54,677 nucleotides of DNA from Gemmatimonadaceae bacterium. GTDB taxonomy: Bacteria > Gemmatimonadota > Gemmatimonadetes > Gemmatimonadales > Gemmatimonadaceae. The position numbers and the translations under genes were made by a program. Under the pieces are notes generated by a model. That model was not told where the DNA came from and ran no database searches. It worked only from the letters and a program-made list of their open reading frames with translations. Shown here one piece after another: positions 1 to 9,606 of this stretch (positions are counted from its first letter, which is position 1; each line of letters opens with the position of its first letter). The stretch is from NCBI GenBank assembly GCA_036273715.1, contig DASUHB010000018.1:1-54677 (forward strand), written 5' to 3'.

Positions 1-1
1 G

Positions 2-2452
2 GGCATCATCGGCGACATCGGGATCACCGTCTCGCCGGCCGATCCGCAGCGCGTCTACGCGATCGTCGAATCCGACTCGGGCGGCGTGTTCCGCTCCGAC
101 GACGGCGGCGCCACCTGGACGCGCACGAACCAGGAGCGGAAGCTGCGGCAGCGCGCCTGGTATTACTCGCGCATCTTCGCCGACCCGAAGGACACCAACA
201 CCGTGTACGTGGTCAACGTGTCGTTCTTCAGGTCCACCGACGGCGGCAAGACGTTCAACCCGATCTCCGTGCCGCACGGCGACAACCACGACCTGTGGAT
301 CGCGCCTAACGATCCCAAGCGGATGATCGAATCGAACGACGGCGGCGCGACCGTCACCTTCGATGGCGGAAAGGCCTGGAGCGATGAGGACTACGCGACG
401 GCGCAATTCTATCACGTCACCACGACCACCGATTTCCCGTACAAGGTCTGCGGTGCGCAGCAGGACAACTCGACGCTCTGCGGGCCGAGCCGCTGGCCGG
501 GCGGCATTCCCATCAGCGAGTGGCGGGAAGTGGGCGGCGGCGAGTCGGGCTACATCCAGGTACGGCCCGACAGCACGAACATCGTCTACGCAGGCAGCTA
601 CGCGTACCTGTCGCGGATGGACCTGTCTAACGGACAGCAGCGCGACATCATCCCGTGGCCCGACAATCCCATGGGCCACTCGGCTGAGGATCTGAAGTAC
701 CGGTTCCAGTGGACCTTCCCGATTCTCATCTCGCCTCACGATCCGAACACGCTGTACCTGGGGTCGCAGGTGCTGTTCCGCACGCACAACGGCGGCCAGA
801 GCTGGGAAATCGCGAGTCCTGACCTCACCCGGCACGATCCGGCTACGTTAGGCCCGTCCGGCGGGCCAATAACGAAGGACCAGACGTCGGTCGAGTATTA
901 CGCCACGATTTTCGCCATCGCCGAGTCGCCCGTGGTGAAGGGCGTCATCTGGACGGGATCGGACGATGGGTTGATCTACGTCACGCGCGACAACGGGAAG
1001 ACGTGGTCCAACGTGACGCCGAAGGATCTGCCGCCGTTCACGCGCATCTCGATCATCGATGCGTCGCATTTCGGCGCGGGTACGGCGTACGTCGCGGCCA
1101 ACCGCTATCAGCTGGACGATGACGCTCCCTATCTCTACAAGACGTCGGACTACGGCAAGACGTGGACGCGCATCGATGCGGGCATCGATCGCACGCAGTT
1201 CACGCGCACGATTCGCGAGGATCCGGAGCGCCGCGGCTTGCTGTACGTCGGCACCGAGCGCGGCGTGTGGGTGAGCTTCGACGACGGGTCGCACTGGCAG
1301 TCGTTGCAACGCAATCTGCCGAAGGTGCCGGTGCACGATCTGGAGGTGACTGAGGGCGATCTCGTCGCCGCGACGCACGGGCGATCGTTCTACATTCTGG
1401 ATGATTTGTCGGCGCTGCGGCAGCTGACGCCGGAAATCGCGCAGGCGCCCATGCATCTGTTCAAGCCGCGCACGGCATATCGCGTCAATTGGGGCGGCGG
1501 ATTCGGCGGCGGCGGCGGACGCGAGCACCCCGTCGGCAAGAATCCGCCGAGCGGGGCCGTGGTGTACTACACGCTCTCGTCGCCTAACCAGAAGGTGACG
1601 CTCGACTTCCTCGATGCGAAGGGCGCGGTGATCCAGTCGTTCTCGAGCGAACTGGACAGCGCGGGGCTCGCCGACAGCGTGCGCGCCGACAGCATCAAGA
1701 AAGCGAACAAGGGCAAGGAGCCCGCCGCCGAGGGAGGCTTCCGGCGTCCGACGCGTCCCCGGGTGTCCAACAAGGCGGGGCTCAACATGTTCGCGTGGGA
1801 TCTGCGCTATCCCGACGCGGTCGGATTCACGAACCTCATCATGTGGGCCGGCTCGACCCGCGGGCCGCTCGCCGTGCCGGGAACCTACTCGGTTCGCCTA
1901 ACGGTGAACGGCCGCTCGCAGACGCAGTCGTTCGTGCTCAAGAAGGATCCGCGCGTCCATGCCACGCAGGCGGACTTCGAGGCGCAGTTCGCCCTCCTGA
2001 TGAAAGTGCGCGACCGGCTCTCGGCCGCCGACAATGCGGTGCGCACGATCCGGAATCTCGAGTGGCAGATGGACCAGCACGGGTCGTCCGCGCCGTCCGG
2101 GTTCGCCGACGCGGCAGGCGCCCTCAAGACGAAGCTCGACACGATCGAGGCGGCGATCTACCAGGTGCACAACCGCGCGAGCGAGGATCCGCTCAACTTC
2201 CCGATCCGGCTGAACAACAAGATCGCAGCGTTAGGCGGCTCGATCGCCAGCGCCGACGCCAGGCCGACGGCGCAGGACTACGCCGTGTACACGCTGCTCT
2301 CGGGCCAGCTCGATCGCGAGCTCGCCGAGCTCAAGACGACGCTGGCGTCCGGGCTGCCGCCGCTCAACGCCATGCTGCGCGGCGCGGGACAGAAGGAGCT
2401 CGTGCCGTCCACGTCCGAGCCGCCGCAGAAGGAGGTAGCCGAAGTCGAGTGA
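2..2452 (+). CDS. BNR/VPS10-type beta-propeller protein, 5' end cut off
   Basis: The reading frame is open from base 2, so the N-terminus lies outside the window. The protein carries many Asp-box/BNR repeats (SDDGGATW, STDGGKTF, THNGGQSW, TRDNGKTW, TSDYGKTW, SFDDGSHW), the signature of sortilin/VPS10-like and BNR glycosidase-like propellers. After the propeller (roughly the first 500 residues seen) come a Gly-rich stretch, an Ig-like segment (LNMFAWDLRYP) and a helical C-terminal part. Large proteins of this kind are common in Gemmatimonadota and Acidobacteriota and are usually exported, but the signal peptide would be upstream. No catalytic residues can be assigned, so enzyme activity is open: glycan or peptide binding is as likely as hydrolysis. 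It ends at TGA, ten bases before a hairpin shared with the facing gene. Confidence 0.85.
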   Translation, partial: GIIGDIGITVSPADPQRVYAIVESDSGGVFRSDDGGATWTRTNQERKLRQRAWYYSRIFADPKDTNTVYVVNVSFFRSTDGGKTFNPISVPHGDNHDLWIAPNDPKRMIESNDGGATVTFDGGKAWSDEDYATAQFYHVTTTTDFPYKVCGAQQDNSTLCGPSRWPGGIPISEWREVGGGESGYIQVRPDSTNIVYAGSYAYLSRMDLSNGQQRDIIPWPDNPMGHSAEDLKYRFQWTFPILISPHDPNTLYLGSQVLFRTHNGGQSWEIASPDLTRHDPATLGPSGGPITKDQTSVEYYATIFAIAESPVVKGVIWTGSDDGLIYVTRDNGKTWSNVTPKDLPPFTRISIIDASHFGAGTAYVAANRYQLDDDAPYLYKTSDYGKTWTRIDAGIDRTQFTRTIREDPERRGLLYVGTERGVWVSFDDGSHWQSLQRNLPKVPVHDLEVTEGDLVAATHGRSFYILDDLSALRQLTPEIAQAPMHLFKPRTAYRVNWGGGFGGGGGREHPVGKNPPSGAVVYYTLSSPNQKVTLDFLDAKGAVIQSFSSELDSAGLADSVRADSIKKANKGKEPAAEGGFRRPTRPRVSNKAGLNMFAWDLRYPDAVGFTNLIMWAGSTRGPLAVPGTYSVRLTVNGRSQTQSFVLKKDPRVHATQADFEAQFALLMKVRDRLSAADNAVRTIRNLEWQMDQHGSSAPSGFADAAGALKTKLDTIEAAIYQVHNRASEDPLNFPIRLNNKIAALGGSIASADARPTAQDYAVYTLLSGQLDRELAELKTTLASGLPPLNAMLRGAGQKELVPSTSEPPQKEVAEVE

Positions 2453-2461
2453 GAGAGAAAG

Positions 2462-2485
2462 GGCGGACACCGCGCGGTGTCCGCC
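2462..2485. terminator. Bidirectional terminator hairpin between convergent genes
   Basis: Perfect inverted repeat: arm GGCGGACACC (2462-2471), 4-nt loop, arm GGTGTCCGCC (2476-2485). It lies between the stop codons of the propeller gene (2452) and the facing permease gene (2487). There is no strong T-run, so Rho-independent function is likely but not certain. Confidence 0.75.
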
Positions 2486-2486
2486 T

Positions 2487-5201
2487 TCACTCAGCGCGCA
2501 ACACGCGCACCGGATCGGTGCGCGCCGACCGCAGTGCCGGCAGCAGCGCCGCCATGATGCCCACCGTCACGAGCACAACCGGCGCGACGACGAACGTCAG
2601 CGGATCCACGGCCGTCACGCCCGACAAGAGACTCGCGAGGACGCGCGTCACCGCGAGGGCGAGCACCAGACCAAGCACGCCGCCGCCGCCGACCATCACG
2701 AGTCCCTCCCGCATGAGGAGCCGGACGACTTCGTTAGGCTCCGCACCCAGCGCCATCCGAATGCCCACCTCGCGCGCGCGCCGCGCCACCGCGTAGCTCA
2801 CGACGCCGTAGACGCCGATCATCGCCAGCGCCAGCGCGAGCGCGGCAAACACGCCGAACGCAATGGCGCCGAGCCGCGTCGGCAGCATGACGGCGCCGAT
2901 GTGTCGCGCCATCGTCGTTCCCTGCAGCACCGGTATCGTTGGATCCACGTCGTGCAGCATGGCGATCAGCTCCGGCGTCAGCGACTCATCCCGTCCCGGA
3001 GTCGTGCGCGCGACGAGCATCGCATCCGGGTTCGGGCTCTGCGCGAACGACAGGAACATGAACGGTCGCGGCTCTTCGCCGAGCGAGCGCACCTTGGTGG
3101 TTTGCGTGACGCCGACGACTCGATACACGTTGGAATCGCGGCGGAACGTCTGCCCAATCGGATCCCTGCCCGGCCAGAACTCCTTCGCCATCACCTCGTT
3201 CACCACGGCGATGAGCGGCGATGCCGAATCGTCAGACGCTTGAATGCCGCGGCCGCGCAGAAGCCTAACGCCAGCGGCGGAGAAGAAACCCGAGTCGGCG
3301 GCCGCATAGTCGATCGTAAACCCCGGCTCGCCTTTGGGCGGCTGAAAGCCGGCGATGTTGACGAGAGCGGTCTGCGTGGTGATGATGGACAGCAGCAGGT
3401 TGTCCGTCACGCCGACGGCGTTCACGCCGGCAATCCGGCGGGCGCGCCCTTCGATGTCGTCCACCATCCGCTGCTCCTGCGGCCCCGTTTTTCGATCGCC
3501 CGGGAACCCGAACCAGACGACGCCGGCCGGCGCGCGTCCGAAGCCGGGATCGATGTGCTCGCGCGACTCGAGACTTCTCAAAAAGAGACCCGCCGTGACG
3601 AGCAGCACGAGCGACACCGCGATCTGGCCGACCACGAGCGCGCTCCGCATCGTGACGCGGCGCGGCGGACCGCCGCCGGTGTTCTCGTTCTTGATGACGT
3701 CGACGATGTTGGGCCGTGTGGCCTGGAGCGCCGGCAGCACGCCCACGAACATCGCCGCGGCCGCGGCCGCCAACACAGCGAAGCCGAGGATCCGCGCGTC
3801 CAGGTGCACGTCGACGGTGATCGGAAGCGGCAGCGGCAGGTCCGCGTGCAAGAGCGCGCCTAACGCAAGCCGCGAGAGGAAGACGCCGGCCAGACCGCCG
3901 ACCGCCGCCAGCACGACAGTTTCCACGAGCAGTTGCCGGACGAGCGACCAGCGGGTCGCGCCGAGGGCCAGCCGAATCGCGATCTCCCGTTGGCGATCGC
4001 GCGCCTGCGCCAGCAGGAAGCTCGCGAGGTTCGCGCACGCCACCAATAACACCAGCGCGACCACGGCCATGAGCGCAGCGGCCGCCGGTACCACAATGTT
4101 GTCGAGAAGCGGGTTGACGACGATCTCGGTTTCCGGAATCACGAGGGTCGACGCCGAGCCCGGCCAGTAGGAAGGAAACCGCCGCTGCATTTCGGCCGTG
4201 AAGGCGCCGGCCATCGCTCGCAGCCGCGCTATCGATACGCCGGGTGCGAGTCGAGCCTTCAGGAAGAGGTTGTGGCTGTCGCGGTCCGTTAGCTCATCGA
4301 CGGAGGTCGACTCGAGCTGGTTGACCATCCGGAGCGGCAGGAACAGCGCCGGCACGACACCGGGAAAGGTGCCCTCGTATCCGGCGGGGGCGACGCCGAT
4401 GATGGTGTAGCTCCGTCCCGCGAGCCGGATCTGTCGCCCAACGACGTGGGGATCGGCGCCGAAGGCGCGATGCCAGTAGTCACTCGACAGCACGGCCACC
4501 GGACTCGCACCGTTGGCGACATCGTCTTCGGGCCCGATCAGGCGCCCGGCTTGCGGCCGCAGCTCGAGCAGCGGGAAATAGTCGCCATTCACGAGCTCGC
4601 TGAACAAGGTCTCCTCGTGGTCGCCGAGGTCGCGCGGCACGGCGGTGTATTCGGCGGCCGACAGCTGCGAGAAGAGGCCGTGCGCCGCATCGCGCAGGTC
4701 GACGTAGTCGGGATACGAGAACGGCGCGTACGAGAACGACGGCTGATGATCGTAGATCTCGGCGATCCGCTCGCGGTGGGGCACCGGCGGCCGGCGGAGC
4801 AGCACGGCGTCGACGAGCGTGAAGATGGCCGTGTTCGCCCCGATGCCTAACGCGAGCGAGAGGACGGCGACGACCGTGAAGCCCGCGCGATGCCGCGACC
4901 GCCGGAGCGCGACGCGGATGTCCTGCGTTAGGCGATACCAGATGGTGGCCAACGACGCGCCGCGCTCGGCGGGGCGCTCCGGACGCGCCGTTCGGCGGCT
5001 GCGCACGACGTCGCGCAGCATGGGTTCCGTCAGCCGCTCGAGCAGCCGGCCGCCTGCCTCGTCGCCGCCGACGCGCGGCGCCAGCTCGGCGTATTCCTGC
5101 TCGAGATGCTGCGCCAACTCTTCGATGAGCTCGGCCTCGTCGCTCGCGCGGAGGCCGAGGGGCGCGATGCGCTCGCGCAGGACGGCGCGCCACTCAGGCA
5201 T
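2487..5201 (-). CDS. ADOP-type FtsX/MacB-like permease
   Basis: A 904-residue protein with the layout of the acidobacterial duplicated orphan permeases. A short N-terminal helical region (from MPEWRAVL) resembles the segment found on PadR-linked members. Then come a first membrane helix with the conserved SLALGIGANTAIFTLVDAVLL, a periplasmic MacB-like domain, a three-helix FtsX block, a second periplasmic domain and a second FtsX block ending in ALRSARTDPVRVLRAE. No ATPase gene is adjacent, hence 'orphan'. I chose ATG at 5201, not the in-frame codons before it, because it starts the recognisable domain and overlaps the upstream padR stop by 8 bp (translational coupling). Transport or mechanotransmission function in the inner membrane is inferred from the family; the substrate is unknown. 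Confidence 0.88.
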   Translation of the reverse strand: MPEWRAVLRERIAPLGLRASDEAELIEELAQHLEQEYAELAPRVGGDEAGGRLLERLTEPMLRDVVRSRRTARPERPAERGASLATIWYRLTQDIRVALRRSRHRAGFTVVAVLSLALGIGANTAIFTLVDAVLLRRPPVPHRERIAEIYDHQPSFSYAPFSYPDYVDLRDAAHGLFSQLSAAEYTAVPRDLGDHEETLFSELVNGDYFPLLELRPQAGRLIGPEDDVANGASPVAVLSSDYWHRAFGADPHVVGRQIRLAGRSYTIIGVAPAGYEGTFPGVVPALFLPLRMVNQLESTSVDELTDRDSHNLFLKARLAPGVSIARLRAMAGAFTAEMQRRFPSYWPGSASTLVIPETEIVVNPLLDNIVVPAAAALMAVVALVLLVACANLASFLLAQARDRQREIAIRLALGATRWSLVRQLLVETVVLAAVGGLAGVFLSRLALGALLHADLPLPLPITVDVHLDARILGFAVLAAAAAAMFVGVLPALQATRPNIVDVIKNENTGGGPPRRVTMRSALVVGQIAVSLVLLVTAGLFLRSLESREHIDPGFGRAPAGVVWFGFPGDRKTGPQEQRMVDDIEGRARRIAGVNAVGVTDNLLLSIITTQTALVNIAGFQPPKGEPGFTIDYAAADSGFFSAAGVRLLRGRGIQASDDSASPLIAVVNEVMAKEFWPGRDPIGQTFRRDSNVYRVVGVTQTTKVRSLGEEPRPFMFLSFAQSPNPDAMLVARTTPGRDESLTPELIAMLHDVDPTIPVLQGTTMARHIGAVMLPTRLGAIAFGVFAALALALAMIGVYGVVSYAVARRAREVGIRMALGAEPNEVVRLLMREGLVMVGGGGVLGLVLALAVTRVLASLLSGVTAVDPLTFVVAPVVLVTVGIMAALLPALRSARTDPVRVLRAE

Positions 5202-5523
5202 GGTGCGCCGCGATGTTGGCGACGGCCGCGACAAACTCGCGCCAGCTCTGGCGCTGCGCATCGAGCACCCGCGCGCCGGCCGGCGTGATCTTGTAGAATC
5301 GGCGGCGGCGTTCGCCGGCCTTTTCCACCCACCGGCCGCGGATCCAGCCGCGCGCCTCCATCCGGTAGAGCAGGGGATAGAGCGACGCGACGTGGAAGGT
5401 CAGCACGCCGCGCGATCGAGAGGCGATGAGCTTGCTCAGGTCGTATCCGTGCCGCGGCTCGTGTTCGAGCAGCGACAGCACGAGAAACTCGGCGCTTCCC
5501 TTTTTGAGCTCGGGCGTGAGCAT
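5194..5523 (-). CDS. PadR-family transcriptional regulator
   Basis: A 109-residue PadR-type winged-helix protein: LTPELKKGSAEFLVLSLLE, then HGYDLSKLI, the recognition region TFHVASLYPLLYRMEARGWI and the beta-wing RRRRFYKITPAG. Its length is normal for the short PadR subfamily that precedes ADOP permeases. The start ATG (5521-5523) follows a palindromic operator about 12 bp upstream. The reading frame continues further upstream, but that part is arginine/serine-rich and unlike the family. The stop overlaps the permease start by 8 bp, so the two genes form one operon; PadR most likely represses itself and the permease. The ligand is unknown. Confidence 0.9.
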   Translation of the reverse strand: MLTPELKKGSAEFLVLSLLEHEPRHGYDLSKLIASRSRGVLTFHVASLYPLLYRMEARGWIRGRWVEKAGERRRRFYKITPAGARVLDAQRQSWREFVAAVANIAAHHA

Positions 5524-5534
5524 AGTGGAGTCCA

Positions 5535-5555
5535 ATATGTGGCAGTACCACATAT
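5535..5555. promoter_or_regulatory. PadR operator palindrome
   Basis: Perfect 8-bp inverted repeat ATATGTGG-N5-CCACATAT just upstream of the padR start. It contains ATGT...ACAT, the half-site pattern known for PadR proteins, so it is the likely autoregulatory site. Confidence 0.7.
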
Positions 5556-5677
5556 GCCATCGGTCGGGCCGCCTGTCAAGAGACGCCCGGCTCGGACCGC
5601 GGGACGCGCAGCGCGATGCGCCGCCGGGATCGAGGACCCCGGCGGCCGCATCGCTGGCCGCGGAGATCGCCCGCGCG

Positions 5678-6553
5678 CTAGCGCTGCTCCAGGCGCTGCA
5701 GCCAGTCGAGCACGGCGGTTTCGAGCGCGATCCGCTTGTCCGAATACGAGTGATCGGTGGGCTCGTGCACCGTGGTGATGGCGGCGTTGCCGCGCGCGCG
5801 AAGCCGCGCGACGAGCGAATCGGACTCGGCCGCCAATCCGTCATCCGCCGTGATCACCAGCATCGGCATCTGCGTTAGGCCGGGAGCGGCCTCGGCGAAC
5901 GTCCAGTGCGAGGCCGCGGCCCCGGCCGCGAGATCGTCGGCCATGCTGCGCGCCGTGACGCCGGCGAGCGATTCCATGTTGTCCGCCATGAGGCTGATCA
6001 GCTCCTTGCGCGACGACGAGGCGGCGGCCCGTCCCATGTCGGCGGCCGAGATGAGGGCGAGGCCGCGCAATTCCGGGTGGTGCGCCGCCGTCAACACGGC
6101 CACCCAGCCGCCCATGCTGTGGCCGGCGATGACGACCTGGCGCGGATCGATGCCTAACCGCCGCGCGTTGCCCGAGTCGGCCAGGAACGCGACCACCGCG
6201 TTCGCGTCTGCCAGGTTGTTGCCGAAACGGAACGAGCCCGGGCTGCCCCATGAGCCGCGATAGTTGAACGTGATCGCGTTCCATCCGGCGCGACGCACCG
6301 CCTGGGCGAGGTCCAGATTCTTCTCGTTGCCCGGCAGGCCGTGCAGCAGCACGAAGGTCGGATGCGCTCCCGCGCCCGATGCGAGATACGCGACGCCGTT
6401 GATGCGCACGCTGCCCGACGGAATGTGCAACACCTCCATTCGAGCCGGATGCGCCGAATCGCGCGGCGGGTCCGCGGCGATCGCCTGTGGCGTTTGCGCG
6501 GTCGCGGCCGACGCCGCGAATGTCAGAAATGCGAAAGCAACGAGTGGTCGCAT
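5678..6553 (-). CDS. Secreted alpha/beta hydrolase
   Basis: A 291-residue alpha/beta-hydrolase with an N-terminal signal peptide (MRPLVAFAFLTFAASAATA, probably cleaved near AQT). It shows the oxyanion-hole HGLPG motif, the nucleophile elbow GHSMGG at about residue 145, an acidic residue in VITADDG and a final His in EPTDHSYSD, so the triad looks complete. The start at 6553 was chosen because it begins the signal peptide; the frame runs further upstream without resemblance. Family knowledge suggests an esterase or peptidase-like enzyme in the periplasm; the substrate cannot be read from sequence. It is transcribed away from the next gene (ADOP permease at 6841) and sits downstream of nothing obviously linked. 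Confidence 0.85.
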   Translation of the reverse strand: MRPLVAFAFLTFAASAATAQTPQAIAADPPRDSAHPARMEVLHIPSGSVRINGVAYLASGAGAHPTFVLLHGLPGNEKNLDLAQAVRRAGWNAITFNYRGSWGSPGSFRFGNNLADANAVVAFLADSGNARRLGIDPRQVVIAGHSMGGWVAVLTAAHHPELRGLALISAADMGRAAASSSRKELISLMADNMESLAGVTARSMADDLAAGAAASHWTFAEAAPGLTQMPMLVITADDGLAAESDSLVARLRARGNAAITTVHEPTDHSYSDKRIALETAVLDWLQRLEQR

Positions 6554-6840
6554 GGCGTGCTCGAGGAGAGAGTGCAGGTTCTGCGGTACGTGGCCGGCTA
6601 CAATACGAGCGCTCGGGACACAGGTCCAGGGCTCGCGGCTCCCGGCGGCGCGCACGTTCGCCGCTATCGGTCACCCGGGCCGGGTGTAAATTGGTGGTCC
6701 TGCGTTAGAGCGGGCGCGATGAAAACCCGTGCCGAACACGGCGCTACGGTGGAGGACGTCGTTGCCGAGTTCGTGCGGTTAGGACCGCGTTCGGCACGGA
6801 TCACGGCCTCGTCCATCACCATCACCGATCGGATCCATAC
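6554..6840. other. Intergenic region between divergent genes
   Basis: It holds the upstream regions of the alpha/beta hydrolase (minus) and the second ADOP permease (plus). A TACAAT-like -10 word is visible near 6598, but no convincing -35, operator or RNA gene was seen. Confidence 0.4.
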
Positions 6841-9282
6841 ATGGGCACACTCCTTCACGATGCGCGCTACGCGATCCGAACGCTCCTTCGCGCACCCGGA
6901 TTCGCGATCATCGCCGTTCTCACACTGGCACTCGGCATTGGCGCCAACACCGCCCTGTTCTCCGTCGTCAACGGCGTGCTGCTCGATCCGTTGCCGTATC
7001 CGGCGCCCGACCGCCTGGTGGCCGTGTACGGGAGCACGCCCGGATTTGCGCACGGGCCGATCTCGTACCCGAACTTCCGCGACTGGCAGCGTGACACGCG
7101 CACCCTTTCGTCGCTCGCGCTCTACCACAACGAGGATTACAACTTCACCGGCGCCGGCGAAGCCGAGCGCGTCTCCGGCTACATGATTTCCGCGAACTTC
7201 TTCCATACGTTAGGCGTGAGGCCAATGTTAGGCAGAGGCTTTCGCGTGGAAGAGGATGTGGTCGGCGCCGCGCCCGTTGTCGTGTTGGGCGGCGGATTCT
7301 GGAAGCGCCGCTTCGGCGGGTCGCCCGCGATCATCGGCACTTCCATCGATCTCAACGGCACCGCCTACACCGTGGTCGGGGTGATGGCGCCCGACTTCAC
7401 GTTCTACGGCCACGACCGCGACGTGTACACGCCGATCGGTCAGTGGAACGATCCGACGTTCCTCGACCGACAGGCGGTGTTCAGCTCCGGCATGGTCGGC
7501 CGCCTCGCGCCCGGCGTCACGCTCGGCCAGGCGAACGCAGACATGCAAGGCGTCGCCCGGCACCTCGCGGCCGAATATCCGGAGGCGAACAAAGGCGTCG
7601 GCGCGTCGATCGTATCGCTGCAGCAGGACCAGGTGGGCAGCGTCCAGCCGGTGCTCTTCGTGCTGCTGGGCGCGGTCGGATTCCTGCTGCTGATCGCCTG
7701 CGCCAACGTCGCCAACCTGCTCCTCGCGCGCTCGTCCGCCCGGGCGCGCGAGTTCGCGATCCGCGTGTCGTTAGGCGCGAGCCACCGCCACGTGGTCCGG
7801 CAGCTGCTCGGCGAAAGCTTGTTGCTCGCGGGCGCAGGCGGCGCGCTCGGACTGCTCTTCGCTACCTGGAGCATGCGCGCAGTGCTCGGAGCGCTGCCGG
7901 CCGCGCTTCCGCACTCGCATGACATCTCGCTCGACCCGCGCGTTCTCGGATTCACGTTCGTCATCTCGATCCTTGCCGGCGTCCTGTTCGGCCTCGCGCC
8001 CGCGGTCAAGGCATCGCGGATCAACTTGCAGGACGTGCTCAAGGAAGGCGGACGCGGGTCGAGCGGCACGCGCCACCGGCTGCAACGCACGTTCGTCGCC
8101 GCGCAAGTGTCGATGGCGCTCGTGCTCCTCGTCGGCGCGGGCCTCATGATGCGGAGCCTCGCCGCACTCTGGCGCGTCGATCCGGGATTCAACGCCAGTC
8201 ACTCGGTCACGTTCAGCCTCTCCCTGCCGGCCTCGTACTCCACGGAGCCTGCCGACACGCGAGCGCGACTGCGCGCGTTCGATGCCAAGATGCTCACGCT
8301 CCCCGGCGTCGACGCCGTCTCGGCAACGCTCGGCTCGCGTCCGATGGTGCACAATTCGACGGAATCGTTCTGGATCGAGGGCCGCCCGAAGCCCGCCAAC
8401 CTGAACGAGATGCCGCAAGCGTTGTTCTATCTGGCCGAAGATGGGTTTCAGCGTGCGATGGGCGTGCGGCTCGAGCGCGGGCGGTTCATCACGCCGCAAG
8501 ACGACGAACATGCGCCGACGGTGATCGTCGTCGACAGCGTGTTCGCGCACACCTATTTTCCGAACGAAGATCCGATCGGCAAACGCGTCCACTTGGCGAC
8601 GTTCGGCGTGGAAGCGGAAATCGTCGGCGTCGTGGACCATGTCAGGCAGTGGGGCCTCGATGCCGACGCCGCGTCCGCCATCGAAGCGCAGTTCTATTTC
8701 CCGTTCATGCAGCTGCCCGACAAGATCATGCGGCTCGCGGCGACGGGCGTCGCGGTGGTGCTGCGCACGACCGGCGACCCCGCGACCGTGATGGGCCCCG
8801 TGCGCCAGGCGGTGGCGCAGCTCGATCCGCGGGACGTCATTTATAACGTATCGACGATGCGCGACGTGCTCGCGAACTCGCTCGCCGCGCGCCGCTTCCT
8901 CATGATGCTGCTCGGCGTGTTTGCTGCGTTAGCACTCGTGCTCGCGTGCGTCGGCATCTACGGCGTGATCTCGTATCTCGTCAACCAGCGCACGAACGAA
9001 ATCGGCGTGCGCATGGCGCTCGGCGCCCAACGCTCGGATGTGTTGCGCCTCGTGGTCGGCGATGGCGCGCGCATGGCGTTCGCCGGAGCCGTGGTAGGCG
9101 CGGTGGTCGCGCTCGCGCTCACCCGCCTCATGGCGCACCAGCTCTTCGGCGTCACGGCACACGATCCGCTCACGTTCACCGCCGTCGCCGCGTTGCTGAT
9201 GGGTGTCGCGATCGCCGCGTGCTACGTTCCGGCGCGCCGTGCCACACGCGTCGACCCGATCGTAGCGCTCCGTTCGGAATGA
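6841..9282 (+). CDS. ADOP-type FtsX/MacB-like permease
   Basis: An 813-residue orphan permease of the same family as the gene at 2487-5201 but without the PadR-linked N-terminal extension. It starts directly with MGTLLHDARYAIRTLLRAPG followed by the membrane helix LTLALGIGANTALFSVVNGVLL. It has the two FtsX blocks (around residues 270-400 and 690-810) and ends with the typical PARRATRVDPIVALRSE. No ATP-binding partner is nearby. No clear ribosome-binding site precedes the ATG, but the start matches the family exactly. It presumably sits in the inner membrane; efflux or signalling roles are both possible. Confidence 0.88.
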   Translation: MGTLLHDARYAIRTLLRAPGFAIIAVLTLALGIGANTALFSVVNGVLLDPLPYPAPDRLVAVYGSTPGFAHGPISYPNFRDWQRDTRTLSSLALYHNEDYNFTGAGEAERVSGYMISANFFHTLGVRPMLGRGFRVEEDVVGAAPVVVLGGGFWKRRFGGSPAIIGTSIDLNGTAYTVVGVMAPDFTFYGHDRDVYTPIGQWNDPTFLDRQAVFSSGMVGRLAPGVTLGQANADMQGVARHLAAEYPEANKGVGASIVSLQQDQVGSVQPVLFVLLGAVGFLLLIACANVANLLLARSSARAREFAIRVSLGASHRHVVRQLLGESLLLAGAGGALGLLFATWSMRAVLGALPAALPHSHDISLDPRVLGFTFVISILAGVLFGLAPAVKASRINLQDVLKEGGRGSSGTRHRLQRTFVAAQVSMALVLLVGAGLMMRSLAALWRVDPGFNASHSVTFSLSLPASYSTEPADTRARLRAFDAKMLTLPGVDAVSATLGSRPMVHNSTESFWIEGRPKPANLNEMPQALFYLAEDGFQRAMGVRLERGRFITPQDDEHAPTVIVVDSVFAHTYFPNEDPIGKRVHLATFGVEAEIVGVVDHVRQWGLDADAASAIEAQFYFPFMQLPDKIMRLAATGVAVVLRTTGDPATVMGPVRQAVAQLDPRDVIYNVSTMRDVLANSLAARRFLMMLLGVFAALALVLACVGIYGVISYLVNQRTNEIGVRMALGAQRSDVLRLVVGDGARMAFAGAVVGAVVALALTRLMAHQLFGVTAHDPLTFTAVAALLMGVAIAACYVPARRATRVDPIVALRSE

Positions 9283-9386
9283 CGATGAACATGAAAGGTT
9301 CGTCGGGAATTTCCGGGAAACGTGACCGCGAAAAAAAATCGAACAAACGATAGATGGATCGTGAGGCAGGGCGGACGGGCGGAGTG

Positions 9387-9514
9387 CTACGCTCATGAAG
9401 ACGCGGACAAAGCAGGGCACAAGGGACAAAGCACCGAGAAAAGAATCAACGCCTTGGTGTTGCTCGTGTCGTGTCAGCTGTGTCCGTGCTGTGCCCGCGT
9501 CTTCATGAGCGTAG
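9387..9514. repeat. Inverted-repeat (MITE-like) element, copy 1
   Basis: The ends are a perfect 20-bp inverted repeat, CTACGCTCATGAAGACGCGG at 9387-9406 and its complement at 9495-9514. Inside the ends the two arms stay imperfectly complementary (GGACA/GGCACA-rich) for another 30 bp or so. The same 20-mer bounds the larger element at 37686-38114. There is no coding sequence inside, so this is a small non-autonomous element or structured repeat. Confidence 0.85.
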
Positions 9515-9567
9515 ATGCCAGCAACTCGTGCTGTCCCATGCGCACCAGGGCGATTCCCAATAGGCAC

Positions 9568-9606
9568 TCAGGGGGAGCGCGTCGAACGACGACGCGCACC
9601 CCCTGA
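9568..9606. terminator. Terminator-like hairpin downstream of susD
   Basis: Inverted repeat with 17-bp arms (9568-9584 and 9590-9606) and one A/A mismatch, closing a 5-nt loop. It lies about 95 bp past the SusD stop on the minus strand and has no T-run. Likely a terminator or mRNA-end stabilising stem. Confidence 0.5.

Noticed and set aside
848-1528. Antisense gene in the BNR-propeller gene
   Set aside because: Arg/Ala-rich translation without any domain, opposite a well-supported coding frame in GC-rich DNA.
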